Of a stretch of 64,000 bases of DNA, positions 23,704 to 37,467 are shown piece after piece. The position numbers were made by a program, and so were the translations under genes. A model generated the notes under the pieces. It ran no database searches and was not told the DNA's origin. It worked only from the letters and a program-made list of their open reading frames with translations. Source of the DNA: Cololabis saira. Lineage: Eukaryota; Chordata; Actinopteri; Beloniformes; Belonidae. The stretch lies in the NCBI RefSeq assembly GCF_033807715.1, contig NC_084599.1:25905625-25969624 (forward strand), read 5' to 3'. Each line of letters begins with the position of its first letter. The stretch's first letter is position 1.

Positions 23704-26700
23704 TTAATTATTTATGTGAAAGTACAGTCTACTGTTGTTGATTTGTGGCTTTTAAAAAGAAGAGTTTATACTATTCCTGCCAATCATTGTTTTCATTTTT
23801 TTTTACTCAAAATGAACTTTCTCTCTCTTTCTCTCTTTCTCTCTTTTACTTGTCATTCTTCCACAAAACCTAACTGAACCTTTAAGTCAATTTATTAGAA
23901 GTTCACATTTTTAGACCGATATTGAGTATTTGAGTATGAGTACTGCAAAGAACAGTCTGTGTTTTGTGGATGGAAGCTTATGTGTCTTTTAAATCCAGCC
24001 AGAAGTTTTATGTTTTCCGTCTGGATGTGTATTAGGTATTGAACTCATGCTTTCCCCAAGACGGTCTTAAAAACTTCTTCGGTCTTAGGAAAGGAGGCAG
24101 GTTGAACATCAGCATTTTTCAATCGATGATCCAGTATTTGAACTCCCATCTCATATATTGTTGTACTAAACAGTCTTATTGGACAAAGTCCAGAAGGTTA
24201 AAAAGCTCTTGCATTGTTATTCAGACTCCTCTGTTTCTGGGCTGTGACTGATATACACGTCTAGGCAGTCTGTTAACATGCATGCGTTGCTATAATTCAA
24301 TGTCATTTACCGGCTGCAGACTGTTTCAGCAGAACTCATTGGTAGTTCAGAGGCTGTCGGAGAGCTCCGCAGGGCATAGCAGCACATCAATAATGCAGCA
24401 GATAGGAGGTGATGGCTGGATATGGCAAAGAGGAGCACCTGCCCTCAGGGCTCAGCAGGCTGGTCAGGACCTGCAGGCGCAGTGATGAGCTGGTGCCCTC
24501 GGGGCAGCAGGCCACCGACACTAGCATTGCCCCGTGGAAGTTTAGCGAGAAGCCCTGCTGTTTGGGCTAGCTCTGCTGAACTCAGTGGGTGTTTGTGTTT
24601 CTGCACTTGTGCGTGCTGCTCTGCGTGTTTGTTTTATGGTAAGAACAGAGTGCTAAAAGAGCTCTGTCCTATTTGTAGCTGTGTATTACCAGTAACCATT
24701 AGCACCTCAGATTATGATCGCTGTGGTATGGTACGCAGCGGCAGGCTGAGCTGTAGAAAAATAAATGGAAAGATTCATTGAGTGATACCATCATATGCAA
24801 ATATGCACATGGGTGTATGAGGCCTTGAAAAACGTGGTCATGGGCCAGGGGGAAGTTTTGCTTTGTTCTTTATTTTGTATTTTTGGGAGTAAAATCAGAT
24901 GGTTAAAACCACTGTGTCACTGTACAGTGTCAGGCAGCATCTGCACGCATGGAAAAGTTGTAGTACTGGTTTATATAGCTCCTAATTTCAATTCGTATTT
25001 TCTTTGAGAGAAAATCTTAACATACTCTGGTTATTCTCAGCCGTCTCCACAGTTGTGATGCATGCAAACCACCTACTTCTTGACCGTGCCAAACCGACTC
25101 AAAGTGGCCATAAATCAAATGGAAATATTGGCCCTGATTTTTCACTTTGCCCACTGTGTTGCTCGCAAACCAGACATCTCCGCAAACAGAAATCTGATCA
25201 ACCCTCGACGTTTACAAAAAGAAACCCCGAGTTCTTCCCGAGCCAGAAACTGGGTTATCTTACTGAGGTTCCCTGCTCAGTGTGATTGCTGCTCGCTGTA
25301 ATTATGCCCAACACTAACCAGGATTAGTGTGTCCACGGGAGGGTTGTGCAACACCAAGGTGCTTTGGAACCTTACCCCTCCTGACAAGCTTTGCCTTGGA
25401 AGTAACCCACGATTGGCTCTTCAGCTCCCTGTTTCTGTGTGTTCCCAAATGGCGGGAACGTTCTTGTGAGTGTGTTGACAGTTTGTGATTTCGGTTTGAG
25501 TGGCAGCTTTTCACGGGTCAATCTCAGGCTCTGACATTGCTGTAGGGGGTAAGAGATGGTTAGATTTGATTTAAACCTGCAAGTGGTTACAGTGAACCGG
25601 CTGTGGCAAGCATTATCGCTGGTGTGATCTTGCTTTTGGCTCCTAATTTTTGTCACCTCTTCCCAACAGGCAGAGTGACTTTTATGGGGTCTCGTGCAGC
25701 AGCCTGTGACCGTGAAAACCACCGTTACTCTTGAACACACCCACCCTCCCTGCTTCACAGCATATCTGTCAGATAGTGAAAACTTTAGGGATGAAAAGTC
25801 TGCAGGGGAGAACGGTCCGCTGGCTTGTGTGCTTGGTCTGCTTTAACTGAAAATATGGAAATCAGCTTTACACCTACGGAAACAGGAATATGCAACTTTT
25901 TCTGCTTCTGCTTTGGTCCTTAATGCTATGGCTGGATTTAGCCAAATGTGATCAATATAAACAGACTTCCTTCACGTATAGGAAACACAACACATTCGTC
26001 ATTACCAAATAAATTCATATTGATCTACATTAAATACCACAGCACCTGGAGAGCACACAGGAGAGGCCAGGGCTGCATTGTGTAGCTTGAAGTAATTGAA
26101 ATGTAGTTTAAATCCTACAAAAAAACAGCAAGATGCCAAGATGTGTTGTATTTTTTTTTTTGCTTGAAGCCCATAAGTGTTAAACATTTTTGTGACTTCA
26201 TGCAACTCAATTTAAAAATACACCAAACTGTAAATGTGTTCAAGTCAGCTTTAATAATGAGGAATTGTACCCAACAAATAAGGATGGGGCAAGTGTAATG
26301 TTAATTAAACATTATACAGTACAGACACACCCACATTTGTGTGTGTAAAGACATAAAAAAAGATCAAATTAATGATAACACCTGCCTGAGTAGAGACTGT
26401 CATTGCTTTAAACTGTTTCTGTTGCTGTCAGAAGGTTCAGCAGAAGCCGTCAGGTCCAGGTAAGTGTTCGGTCATGGAGTCCTTTCTGTGCATCCACTTT
26501 CATGCACAACCACTGGGGTGTTTAGGTTCATGGCGCTGCTGGGTCTGCACTCAGAGAACTTGCTGTTAAATTGGTTTGTCATGGTGCACGGTAGAGCCTC
26601 ATGCATGGCCGCGGTCTCTTTTTTTCGCAAAGCCTCAATACTCTGGAGAACCCCCGGTGATGCACTGAATCAAAAATAGCTTGTGGGCATTGCTTTAATA

Positions 26701-27177
26701 TGCAGCTGAAGCCATTTTCACTAATACTTGTCACATTGTCTTTCCGAGCTCGTTTAATGTGTGAATCAGTCATTTAAGCTGCTCCTGACAGACATTGATT
26801 CTTCCAAATGTTTTATATTTGCCTTGCTGACTTAATTTTACATTCCTCTCAGTTATGTGGGTGTAACATCCTGTGTAGGTTTGGAGTCTTTGGTGATGTT
26901 TGCCTAATTGTTATGTGTGTTGTTTCTGCTGAGAACTAATAATCATGGTTTTAGCACAAACCAGGGTAAGCCCTTGATTAGCTGGTTTCAATAAAAGTAA
27001 TCACATCAGCTCCCTTTCAAACACTTTATTGATAACAGGATACTTTTATTTAATAACATTGAACAATACTGTTTTTAAGGTTTTCTTTAGAATAAATAAT
27101 TCCAGGTAGGTTATACTGTCTCTGCAGGGTTAATGTTGACATCACTGCATACTTCCAGTTTCCGTACAGCTTAAGAT
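23703..27177. other. Non-coding stretch, no gene recognised
   Basis: A CT-rich run lies at about 23820-23846. Moderately GC-rich non-repetitive blocks occur at 24300-24560 and 25040-25300. The open frames (up to 128 codons, minus strand 25372-25758) lack recognisable similarity. Confidence 0.5.
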
Positions 27178-27490
27178 AAAATAAGATAAGATGAGATGAA
27201 TAAGATAAGAAAACCTTTATTTGTACCCCAATGGGGAAATTGCAGTTTGCAACAACATACAGAAAGAGACAGATTAAGAGGGTTCGTTGTGGAGTCTAAC
27301 AGCAGCAGGAGGGAAAGACCTTCTATATCTTTCCGTCACACATTGAGGGTGAAGCAGTCGGTCAGTGAAGCTGCTCCTCAGTTCTGTCAGGTCACCGTGC
27401 AGGGGGTGGGACTCAATGTCCAGCATGGATGACACTTTATCCAGGACTCTCCTGTCACCCACCTCCCTCTCTGAGTCCAAAGGGCTAAAG
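27178..27490 (-). mobile_element. CR1/Rex-like LINE 3' end (minus strand)
   Basis: Read on the minus strand, the frame ending near 27274 contains SHPLHGDLTELRSSF, then RYRRSFPPAAVRLHN. This matches the C-terminal tail of ORF2 proteins of CR1/Rex-type non-LTR retrotransposons, where a SHPLH motif precedes a conserved 'RY..SF.P.A.RL.N' motif. A short 3' UTR then ends in an (ATCTT)n-like tail at about 27178-27210. Only the last 65 codons remain, as expected from 5' truncation during reverse transcription. It is no longer functional. The clade is inferred from these motifs and could be a related LINE. Confidence 0.75.
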
Positions 27491-30400
27491 CAGTGCTTGT
27501 TGTGAAGTCCAATGTCAGTTCACATTTATGAGACGTATTGTTTTGTTGGGTTTTCTTGTGAAAGAAGTTGTGTTTTGAAAGCATTCTGCGTTGCTGAAAA
27601 AGATATTGTGATAAGGTGTGTTCATTTCTATTGATAATTTGTTTAGATAAAATTCTTTGTATTTTGTTAATGCATAAAATACGTCTATAAAGAGACAATG
27701 TTTATACAGTGATATACTGCGTATATATTGGGATGGACAATGTTGAGTGTTGAGACGACATGTTAACAAATATATCTGAGGAGGGTTCAGTGAAGGCAGG
27801 CCACGTCTTCTGTGTCGTCCTTGGGTTTTTCCGTATTTCAGCTCCACGTTCAACCGTCAACCCTGTACCGTCACATGTTGCTGCACCCAACGTTAAAGTG
27901 AAATGATCCTGTTTAGGTCGTGATTCCATCTGTTGGCCAGCTGGTTGGCCGACGGTGGTGTTTGACTACAGTAGTTTATTCTCACATCAGTTCTACTAAC
28001 TGCTTAGCAGCTTATCAAAACTATTAAACCACTTCAATACATCTCACAATAAAAATTGATAAAAGCAGTACTTGAAGTGCATTTGATCATTATTTTCTTT
28101 CTTTTCGATCGAGAGAAACTGGATGGCATCAGGAATCAAATACAGAATCCACTGTGGTTTGTAAACATATGAGATCATGAATAAATACTTGAGTTTTCCT
28201 TTTACTATCGTCAGTTCATCAGCCCACCAAATGTGCTCCGTCTCCACACCGCATGGGTCAGAGTTTCCGTGTGCAGTGTTTTGTGTTTTGCCATAACTCT
28301 CCTCTTAGGCGTGGGAAGTCAGAGTCTGCTTTAAGCGCATGCGATGGTTATGATTGAAGCCCCGGATATTAACTCATCGGGAACCTGTGGTCAGTAATCA
28401 AAAAGTGGATGGACAAAATTGTGATCAAGTCATGGTACTTATCTTCATCAGTCAGTATTTGTAAACTTCAGTAGCGTTGCCATGACGCTTCCTGCCCAGA
28501 CCTGAGCTGATTGGCTGACAGCTGTAGCTGTAGATCAGACATGAGCCACAGATGGCTCGTATTTATTTATAGTGCATATAGGAATTATGTTATTTTTTTT
28601 ATACATTTGTAGTCATTTGCCTTTATATTTGCACTTTTATTCGGTAATTTATGACTTCATGCTTTCATGCGACTGGAAATTTGCCAGATCGATGCCCAGC
28701 CCTGATACGTGTCCCTGGGTAAAACCCTGAGCCCTGCATTCACATAACTACCCCATCCACTGACAGTGGTGTTCCCAAACCTGCATAAAATGAGAGGGTT
28801 GTGTCTGACTCAAATCCTATGCCAAATCAATATGTGTAACATAAGTCCCCACCGTTGAAATAAAATGAAGGTGAATTAAATTAAACAAATATGCTGTTAT
28901 AGGAATCTTATTTTCTCGTGTCACTCCAATCATTCCTGACCATTCTCTACTGTTCTCCTTCAAATTCCTGTTTCAGCTCTCATGCTGAGTGAATATTAAC
29001 ACAAACATCTCTCCTCGCTCAGCCGTTCAAGACTCGCACACCGGACAGATATACCCCAAAGTGCTCCTTCAACATTTGCAGATATTTATTTTACACTGTT
29101 TAAAGTACTGTATGTCAAAATCATTGAGAAAAGTGTGCTCCGGCATGTTGTTTTAAGAGAACATTTACATAGGCTGCGCTCCTTCCTCCTGCTTCTTTGT
29201 CTCCATGTTTTCCTCTCTAACCAGAACCACATTGACCCTGCCTCTGAAACGCAGCACTAGAGAGCAGAGCTGCATGTAGAAATTAGAGGATGCATGCAAA
29301 CCTGGAATCAAGCTGTACTAATAACTGTAACATATTAGCGGGTCGCAGAAAAGTCATGTTTGCTCATGTAGTTGGCGGTTTGCTATACGTTGCTCTGGTA
29401 AACTGGATGTTTAACTTGTCAGGATTAATTGGGGTGAGTATTATTTAAACTGCTGATGAAGTTATATGAAGGGCTCCTATTGCGTTGGCACTTAGGTTTC
29501 CCGATCGCTGCGGTTCATATTTTAGATGTACCGTGAAAAATTGGAAACTTAAATGTTTGATATACTGTATAATCACTTATTTTGCCATTTCTTTCATATT
29601 TTAGGGTTGAACCGACTAATTGTTGTTGTTTTCCATGAGGAGTCATACAAAACAGTCCCCGGGTCTTCACTGTCCTATTTTCGTCTTCATGATGCACAGT
29701 GCATTTTAGAGCAGGAGTGTCAAGCACAGCCCTTCTATGTCTTTAAAATCACACCGTTGCAGGGTGAGTTCGGGGATTGCTCTGCTGAAACCACAGCAGA
29801 TCTCCCAGGAAAACACTTTGCCTCGGTGGAAGCATGTGTCTCCTCCAAACTCCAATATAAGCTTTTTGCTTCACACGTTTGCAGATCATCTGTGTTTTTC
29901 CTAAAAGTGACCTGAACCCTGAACCTCATCCGAAGGCAGCACATTTTTCCACTGTCTTCCCGTGCCTCTGATATGGGCTCATGTCCAGGGAACCCTGCAG
30001 CATTTACAGAGCTCGGTTGATATGTGGCCTCCTATTTGCAGGGTACGGTTTCAGGTTACATTTATGGATACGGCTTCATATACAAATTAACAAACTCAAC
30101 ATGTGGCTGAGTATTACTTGTTTCGGGGAATGTTCTGCTGGAAAATCTGCATCCTGATGAGCTCACTTCATTGTCTCCTAAGGAGAACTCCCCTGTATAG
30201 CAGCTGGGGAGTCGTCCACTATACTGTATATGGAGGTGGTGATTTTGGACACAGCCAAAGACTCTGAGGTTATTTATCCGCCCGCCAAAACTCCCCAGAT
30301 GTCATTTCCGGGACACAAGCCCAATTCACAGAGACCCCACCCCACACGGAGGGAAAGATTGATCGCAAACATCCCAGTACCAGACACTGATGGATGTCCG

Positions 30401-32999
30401 TAGACGTTCTTTATCTGTGCCGTTAGTGGTCTGAGCTGTTTTGGCAGGTAAAAGAGGAACCTGAACATCCGAATGTGCAGACCAGAAATATTTCCGTTAT
30501 ATATTTAACATGCCTCTGTTGGATCTGTTTTGATTTCTCCTCGTAAGTTTATTCTGAATCGCATTGATTGTCACAGGAACATTTGAACCAATCAATTACA
30601 AGTCAAGTAAAGAGCACTTTATGAGAAACTGAATATCTCTGAATTAGAAACGTTTTGTGAAGAAAAAACAACAACAAACAAATGGGCCTACCACTTCTCA
30701 CAGAAAAATCTGACAAAGGATGCCATGAGGATATTTGGGTAAGAAAAAAATCTATTTGGCTCCAAATATTGTTGAGACTAAACTGGAGGAAGTGAATCAG
30801 TTCCTGGAGGCTGGATTGGTTGGCAGGTAACGTTTGTGACGTCAGTCGTGGTTCTCATGGACATAAATGGTAAATAGTGTAGCTGAATAAATACAGTCTC
30901 TGTACTTTCTTCATCCCAGAGATAAAAAAATAAATAAATCAAAATTTGGAGCAGCGAATGCCGTAATGGAGCACATTGGATTAATTGTGCATCTTAGCTG
31001 TGCACTGGTAGCTCAGTGTTTCTTTGTCCTCACGGGTGCACGTAGACCCACACACACATGAACGCAGCACTTACTCTGAATCCCAGCGCGTTTACTCCAG
31101 TCCTCTGTTGTTTAATGCACATTGTCAAGACAATATAAAAGTTTAAGTCAAAGCAGAGCTTGTGCTTGGAGGAAGGTAATGGAAATAATTAGAGGACATC
31201 ATTACTCAATATTTATGTGTGCGTGCTTGCGTGTCCACGTGAGTGTATCAGTATGTGGCTCTGTAAAACCTCCTGTACACGTATTAGATTCTGCTCGGCA
31301 TGTGTGAGCCGCGGTCACGCGAGGACACATTCACATGCGGCGACATTCATCTGCACAATCATTCTGTTTACCGGCTTTAGGACTGAACAGTGTCCCCCCG
31401 TTCAGGCCATTACTCATACCTTTCAAGCATTTTAATAGGAAACTGAGTGAGATTTGGCTCAGAAGAGACTCATGCACAGACAATGGCGCATTAATGCTAG
31501 CGCCGTGTCACTCCTACCTTCTCACTCCCTCTGCGCCTCTAGGTGCTGACAGACTGATGGGTAGCTATTGTTGCACATTTGAATCAGAGGAAGACAAGCT
31601 GTGGCCTCTCCCCTGCTCTCTCTCTCTCCCCCTCTCTTTTACTTCTCTTGAACCCCATCTCGTTATTCCTTACTTGTTTTCTCTGCCTCTACCTCTCTCC
31701 ATGCTCTTTTTTTATTTTCATTTCACTGATCTTCCCTGTTAGCTGGCCCAGACATGTCCTGCTCATTTCCCCTTTGTGTGAGTCTGACTTCCTCCCTCTC
31801 ATCTCGCTGTCTCTTCCTTCCCCCTGCCGTGCATCTGTCATTCCCACTCTCTCTCCCTTTTTATCTCCCTACTGTACATATCCCTCTATCCGGGCTTGGG
31901 ATGCCACGAGCAACTTGGCAGGTCACATTCCTCGCGCTTCCATCTGTTGCCTTGATCTCCAATTTCACTTTATCAACATTGTGATCCTTTTTTATAACAT
32001 TGTTCCCTTTCTGTCGTCGTCTCCTGCTCTCTTGCACGTCCGTCTATGTCATCACCTTCATTTGTCCGCAGATCTGTCTGCTCTCATAACCTGCTCCGCC
32101 CAAAGTAACTCAAAGGGGCTAATCTGAGGGGCTGGAAAGCATGTTCAGAGTTCAAAGCAAAGTTTCCCTGCTGTGGAAATTCAAATTAACTCAATTATAG
32201 TCTTCTAAACTTTGTCTTAGTGATGTCACGTTTAGATACCGCACTTTGCTGTGCAAAGTTCCACTGACGTATACAGTTAAATCTTTGTGTTTCTTCAAAA
32301 TACTTTGTTAAAGCAAAAAAATAAGTAAAATAAGCTTTGTTGTGCAGGTGTTGAGGCTCATACTGTATCTGTAACATTTATAAAAAAACTAAAAGAATCT
32401 AAGACATTATGGGATATAGATTTTGCTCTCCTGCCACTTGTCATCTTTTTTACCTTTAGCTTTGTGTTTAGATTTATTTAGAAAAGCCTGGTCACGTAAA
32501 ATTAGTAAATGAAAAAAAGTCTAATTCTTCCAAATCAGATCCAAAAAACAATTCTGGGTGTTCCATTTACTGCAAATGCTTCAAGGTTTTTTGCATCGGT
32601 TACATTGCAACACAACAACTATTTCAAGTCCAATCAGAAGGTCAAAAACATGGAAAACATCTGTTTGTGAACAGCTAGAAACAAGTTCTCAGCTGGTGCT
32701 TTGGTGGGAAGTTTTGGTACAGGAAAGCTGAGAGGAACAGGAAATCTGCGTCAGACGCATAGCTATGTAGTTGCTGGTATTCTTTCAAAAATAATTGTGC
32801 TGCCAGACTATTGTAAAGATTTGAGACTGATTTGAAGAACAAATCTGTTACAACAGTTCAACAGTACCAGGAGCCTTTCACTCAGAAAATCAAAAGTAGT
32901 CTCACACATTGATTTCTCTGAAAAATGCAGCGGATGAGCTTGCAGCCTCGGCAAGGACAGAGCAGGGACATCGGCGGTGCAGCTGAGGGCGAGTCACTG
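27491..32999. other. Repeat-poor non-coding stretch, no gene recognised
   Basis: No gene or clear transposon. A CT-rich block at about 31606-31900 produces long overlapping open frames (31335-31742 and 31579-32127) of low-complexity Ser/Leu/Pro composition, which I reject as genes. Two complex blocks, about 31100-31230 and 31400-31510, could be conserved non-coding sequence. Confidence 0.55.
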
Positions 33000-34700
33000 A
33001 GACAATCGCTGGCTTCAAGCAGAGGAGGGGTCAGACTGATGAGAGCCTGAACAGACCCGAAGAGGAGAATGTATTTCTAGACAGGTTCAGCTCAGAAGGC
33101 TTTCAGCACCACACAGACCCCACACACACTTTCTGGACCCACAGTTTCACTTTTACTCTTCTACAGTCATCCTCCACCTTCATCATGGCTCTTCACAAAG
33201 CCCCCATCCTGTACAACAGGGCTATTCAATTGGCGGCCCGCGGGCCACATGCGGCCCGCCAGGAGCTTTTTTGTGGCCCCTGGTCATATTTCAAAAAAGG
33301 GGGTGTTTGTTGAAAAAAAAAAAAGATTTTTTTTTTTTTTTTTTTAATAATATTTTTATAACTGGCTACTATGGACTAAAATGGTTGTGCTCAACGCTTA
33401 ATATAATATTCAAATAAGGACATCTTGGTGGAAAGTGGTGCTTTGTCATTATGGCGTGTTTTATTAAAAGTAGGTAAATATCAACTTCATTAGGTTGGTC
33501 AATGCATGGTTTCAAAATGAACTTGCATTCAAAATAATATTTCTTTATCTGAATATTATATTTAACATTCACAATTACTAAATCTGGAGACAATTAATAC
33601 ATAATTGATATGTAAACTAGATATATTCAAATGTATAATACAAATTATATTTACATAAGTCTTCGTCTTTGAGTGCAAAATACATTTTAAAAACCCCCAC
33701 ATTTTCAAATTGTGCGGCCCTCTCCATACAGTCCTTTTGCAGATGTGGCCCCCGGCCAAATCTAGTTGAATACCCCTGCTTTACAGTTTGCGTAGCATCC
33801 TAAACACTGCACGCCTACCTGTCTCCAGCAGTCGCGTAAAGAGGCTGCAAGTCCGGACTGGTGTTCAAGTGAGGGTCCTGAAGACCTGTGTGGACCACTT
33901 ATGTGGGATTCCACATTACCTCGTGAGCAAGGAAGTTCCACTGCTGTAGACGACGTCTTACTTTTCTTAAGTGCCTAAAACAATAAAAAAAACAAAAAAC
34001 ATCTGGCCTTAATAAGTGTAGACCAGATGCCTTGACATCACACATCGTAAAATCCTGAAGAGACCGTTATTGGCCCATCTAAGTGAGCAAACAGGCACAT
34101 TTCAGGACTGACTGGGGTTTTCTTATTGTCCAAGGGTTTGAGCTGAAGATGGTATCATCTACCTGCTTCACCTAATCCACTCACATCTAGACAAAGCAGG
34201 CAGAGACCGCGCTCTTTGTTTGCTCCAGTGCGTTTTACTCCGCTCAGAGTGCACTGCCACAGATGGAGCCACTTGAAATAGTCTCTCTCAGCCAAAGGTC
34301 AGACAATTTCCAGCCGTGCTGTAGAGAGGGATGGCGTTGCAGCCATGGACCCGGTAGAAATCTCCTGGATTATTGACCCTCTGATGGACAGACCTCAGTT
34401 TGGGAGACTGAAGGGGTTGTGTATGTGAGCAGGCAGTCAGCAGCACAGGGGACTGTAGTCTCTCTGTTTTACTTCACTCTGTTCACCTCTGACTTCCAGT
34501 GCAGCGTAGAGTCCTGTCATCTTGAGAAATAACATCAGATGACTCTGTTATTGTCATGTGTCAGCAGTGGACAGTAGCCTGAGTACAGAGAGGCACTTTT
34601 TAGCACGGTGTGGGAACAGTCACGTCATGCTGAACATGAACAAGACGCGGGAGATATTTGTGGATTTTAGGAAGAACCAGGAATATTTCCAACCAGACAA
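33000..34700 (+). mobile_element. Decayed CR1/Rex-like LINE ORF2, split by a hAT MITE
   Basis: Short conserved blocks of a LINE ORF2 appear in order on the plus strand across several frames. ENVFLDRFSS lies near 33065 and RVLKTCVDHLCGI near 33868. RKILKRPLLAHL lies near 34045 and IIYLLHLIHSHLDKAG near 34155. SWIIDPLMDRPQF lies near 34360 and SDFQCSVESCHL near 34490, followed by MLNMNKTREIFVDFRK near 34630. The order is that of a reverse-transcriptase core: a 'RVLK.C.dqL' motif, 'LE.LVLAHL', 'WI.d.L..RPQFVRLKG', and the 'LLN..KT.E..vDFR' motif after the catalytic box. Stops and frameshifts are frequent. The hAT element at 33217-33778 interrupts it between the first and second blocks. The 27178-27490 fragment is probably the 3' end of a related family. 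Confidence 0.75.
33217..33778. mobile_element. Non-autonomous hAT element (562 bp)
   Basis: The left terminus CAGGGCTATTCAATTGG and the complement of the right terminus CAGGGGTATTCAACTAG are inverted repeats, both leading into a 'gcggccc/gggccacat' motif. The flanks CTGTACAA (33209-33216) and CTTTACAG (33779-33786) agree at 6 of 8 positions, fitting an aged 8 bp hAT target duplication. The interior is AT-rich with a poly-A/poly-T tract at about 33315-33346 and no transposase. It sits inside the surrounding LINE relic. Confidence 0.85.
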
Positions 34701-35220
34701 TTTCCATCCCACAAACACCTGGCTGCCCTGGACTGGAGATGTGACGCTGTACCTAAAACAAAAAAGGGACAATGCAAATTATGACTGACGCAACTACAAT
34801 ACTGACTGACTGGCATACTACAAAATTGATGGAACGTTGTGTTTCTGTGAAAGGAATCAATTTATGGAACAATCTGAACAACGAAAACAAAGAATCCAAA
34901 TCAAACATTACATTCAAAAGAACAATTAAAACCTGTATGTTAAGGAAATATAACGGAAAATGTTGAGTTTGATTGACATACCCGTAGGCGGTGGTAATTT
35001 TATTTAATGTTATTCTAATTTTATTTTAGTTGTTTTTATTCAATTATTATTATTTTTTTTAATTATTATTAATTTATGTTATTTGTGAAAGGGGCAGATC
35101 AGATAAGATTCTTCTTCTTTCTGCTCCCTTTTCATTCATAAGTTAGGAACATTTGTATTTGTGTTTGTATTAAATTGTTTTGTTTTTTGAATGAAATAAA
35201 GAATAAAATGAAAATGAAAA
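34701..35220 (+). mobile_element. 3' end of a second LINE family
   Basis: The frame 34772-34966 reads CVSVKGINLWNNL, then a Lys/Ser-rich stretch and ITFKRTIKTCMLRKY before a stop. This resembles the ORF2 C-terminus of another non-LTR retrotransposon, where 'GI.LWN.L' is followed by 'FK......L..Y'. The 3' UTR is AT-rich with a 'ctttctgctcccttttcattc' phrase and ends in 'aataaagaataaaatgaaaa' at 35196-35215. It differs from the preceding LINE in both protein motif and tail. The boundary with that LINE near 34700-34760 is not sharp. Confidence 0.65.
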
Positions 35221-37467
35221 CTACTGAAAAAATTGAATTAATGAAGTATTATTTAATTAAACAGAAAAAAAGCTAAGATTGAGCTTTGACTTGTTGGTCA
35301 ACTTAATTGTCTTTTGTGAAAACCCTGTTAGCTTTTTGTCCACTGTCTTATATAGTTATGCTAATCAAAGCTAACCAGCTGTTGGCTGTACCTTCACTCA
35401 TAAAGTGATGATATGAGTCAGACAATAGTCAGCAAAAGAAATGTAAGGAAACTCAACAGAGAACTCCTCCATGTCGCCTGTTCTTGTTGCATTCTGGCAT
35501 CAGTCCACTGAGGGGCAGTATTAGGTCATGAGTAATGCAGACACACCTAAACACACAACCACTCACAAATCAACTGGACAGATATATGGACAGAATGTAA
35601 GACCTCCTCTACCACCAACACCACACACACACACGCAAACGTGCACACAACAGGGACAGACATGCAGTAACAGAACCATCTCTTCTGTCTCTGACAGCAG
35701 CAAGTGACACTTTACAATAACGCTGCTCTGAGCGGAGAGAGGAAGTTGACTTAACGAAGTGTCTGGCAGTGAAAGGTGGCATGTCTCACTAGCTCACAAA
35801 AAAGGTCAAAGTATTGCAGCCAGAACAGACGTGCTCTTTCTCTGTCACACATGAAGAGCCGGAATATTTGAGCTAATGACAAACACTTTGCTCAAAACTA
35901 TAAGACCAAACAACATTTACAGTGAATCTGCAGTTCATGATGGTGTCAAGTCTCCTTTAATCTTTGGATGTATTCACAAGGCAGTTATGTATATAATAAA
36001 CATTTATGTTTCTGTGAGTTGTGTTTAATATTGGATTTTTATAGTTGAAAAGGGTTTCGTTGCTTTGTGTCCTTGACATCTACTTCTGAAGCATTTGAAA
36101 GCACAACCTTTGTGCTCAGCCTGTCTACATTTTGCTTTATTTAGTTGCATTTTCCATTTCCATGAACCATCATACATACGTTTGTGCTTCCGAGTTCACT
36201 TTGGATTTCATTTTTGACAAATGGAGGTGTAGGCCTGCTCCTGTAACACCAAAGCATCACAATCACCGTGGTTTCAAAGCAGACACAGTTCAGTTAACTC
36301 CCGAAAGGTTCAGTCTGTAAATACATCGTAGCGCTGAGCCTGCTACGAGGCTACTGGCTGTGTTAAATAGTGATTTATTGCTCCAAAAACAGTGTTTTCC
36401 GTGAAGGTTATTGCCTGCGCTTTGGATACAAGGACTCACAAGGTCTGGCGGCTAAACATAAGTGTTGCATGTGTTTAAAAGTTTTTAAAAAAATATACAG
36501 AACAGTAAAAGACTAAAGCATGGCTGTGCTTTGCAGTACATTAAGAGGGTTGCCACTGTATGGATAATAGTCGTGTGCATGTTTCATATTTAATTTAGTC
36601 TTTTGGCTTAAACACCAAAAAGTGATCTCACGGTGTACCAAATTTGTAAAAGCAAATTATTACATTCTTTGTGTTGGTGCGCAGCTCTGGAGAAAACTAA
36701 ACACGCTCCTAATAAAGGCTGGAGACAGCAAAAGTAAAAATAAGACTGTGAAAGCAACGGTATTGTGTGCATCTGCAGCACAGATGTCAAACTGATCAAG
36801 ACGTTCTCTTTAATTTGCAGTGCAGCCGACTATTTCTGCATGTGCTTTCTTTCATGTTAAAATATCACTTTCGTTTGAAAGAATATTATATTACTTTTAG
36901 GAAGCGTTGTCTTGTTCTTGCGGTCTCCCATCCCTACCAGCGGCAAGAACCAGCCAAAGTAACTTCAGGTTCTTGTTCAAATCGTCCCCTGTGACAACTC
37001 TATATAGTGCTTCATGGCACTATGGCACGCAGCGTCAGCGATGAAAGTAGCTTACAGAGTTACAGTGCAGAGACCTTATAAAATATTGTAACGACCAAGA
37101 AAGTTCCAGGCATGCAGTCGGCCTGTCTCCTCATCTCTCTGTCAATCAGCTAACCACAGGTCATGTCAGTCAGGGCTGGGCTGGCGGGTGGTAGAGCAGA
37201 GTGGGCGTGGGCCGACACACGCGCATGTTGGTGCTTCCCTGCTGGTTGGCTGAGAGAGCAGACCAAGTGAGTTCATGTGTAAGTTGACCAGCGTCGACTG
37301 GGCTGTAAGAAGTGCTTGTACGCGTTAAAATAAGAGAACAGTTTGGCAACTGCCCGTCTCAGAAGCATCTGCTTAGACATTACAATATTGATGGAAGACA
37401 GAAAAAAGAGAGTTACCGAGGAAGAAACCAAACAAATAGATCATCTCAAAGGAACTCTTGTCAAGGA

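Noticed and set aside
23545..23877. 110-codon open frame
   Set aside because: It is a translation of the TG/TA microsatellite (alternating Tyr-Val and Tyr-Ile).
25372..25758. 128-codon minus-strand open frame
   Set aside because: No similarity to any family I recognise, no splice-site support, and overlapping frames of similar length.
31335..32127. Overlapping long open frames (135 and 182 codons)
   Set aside because: They come from a CT-rich low-complexity tract lacking stop codons. The composition is Ser/Leu/Pro-rich in both frames and no family is recognised.
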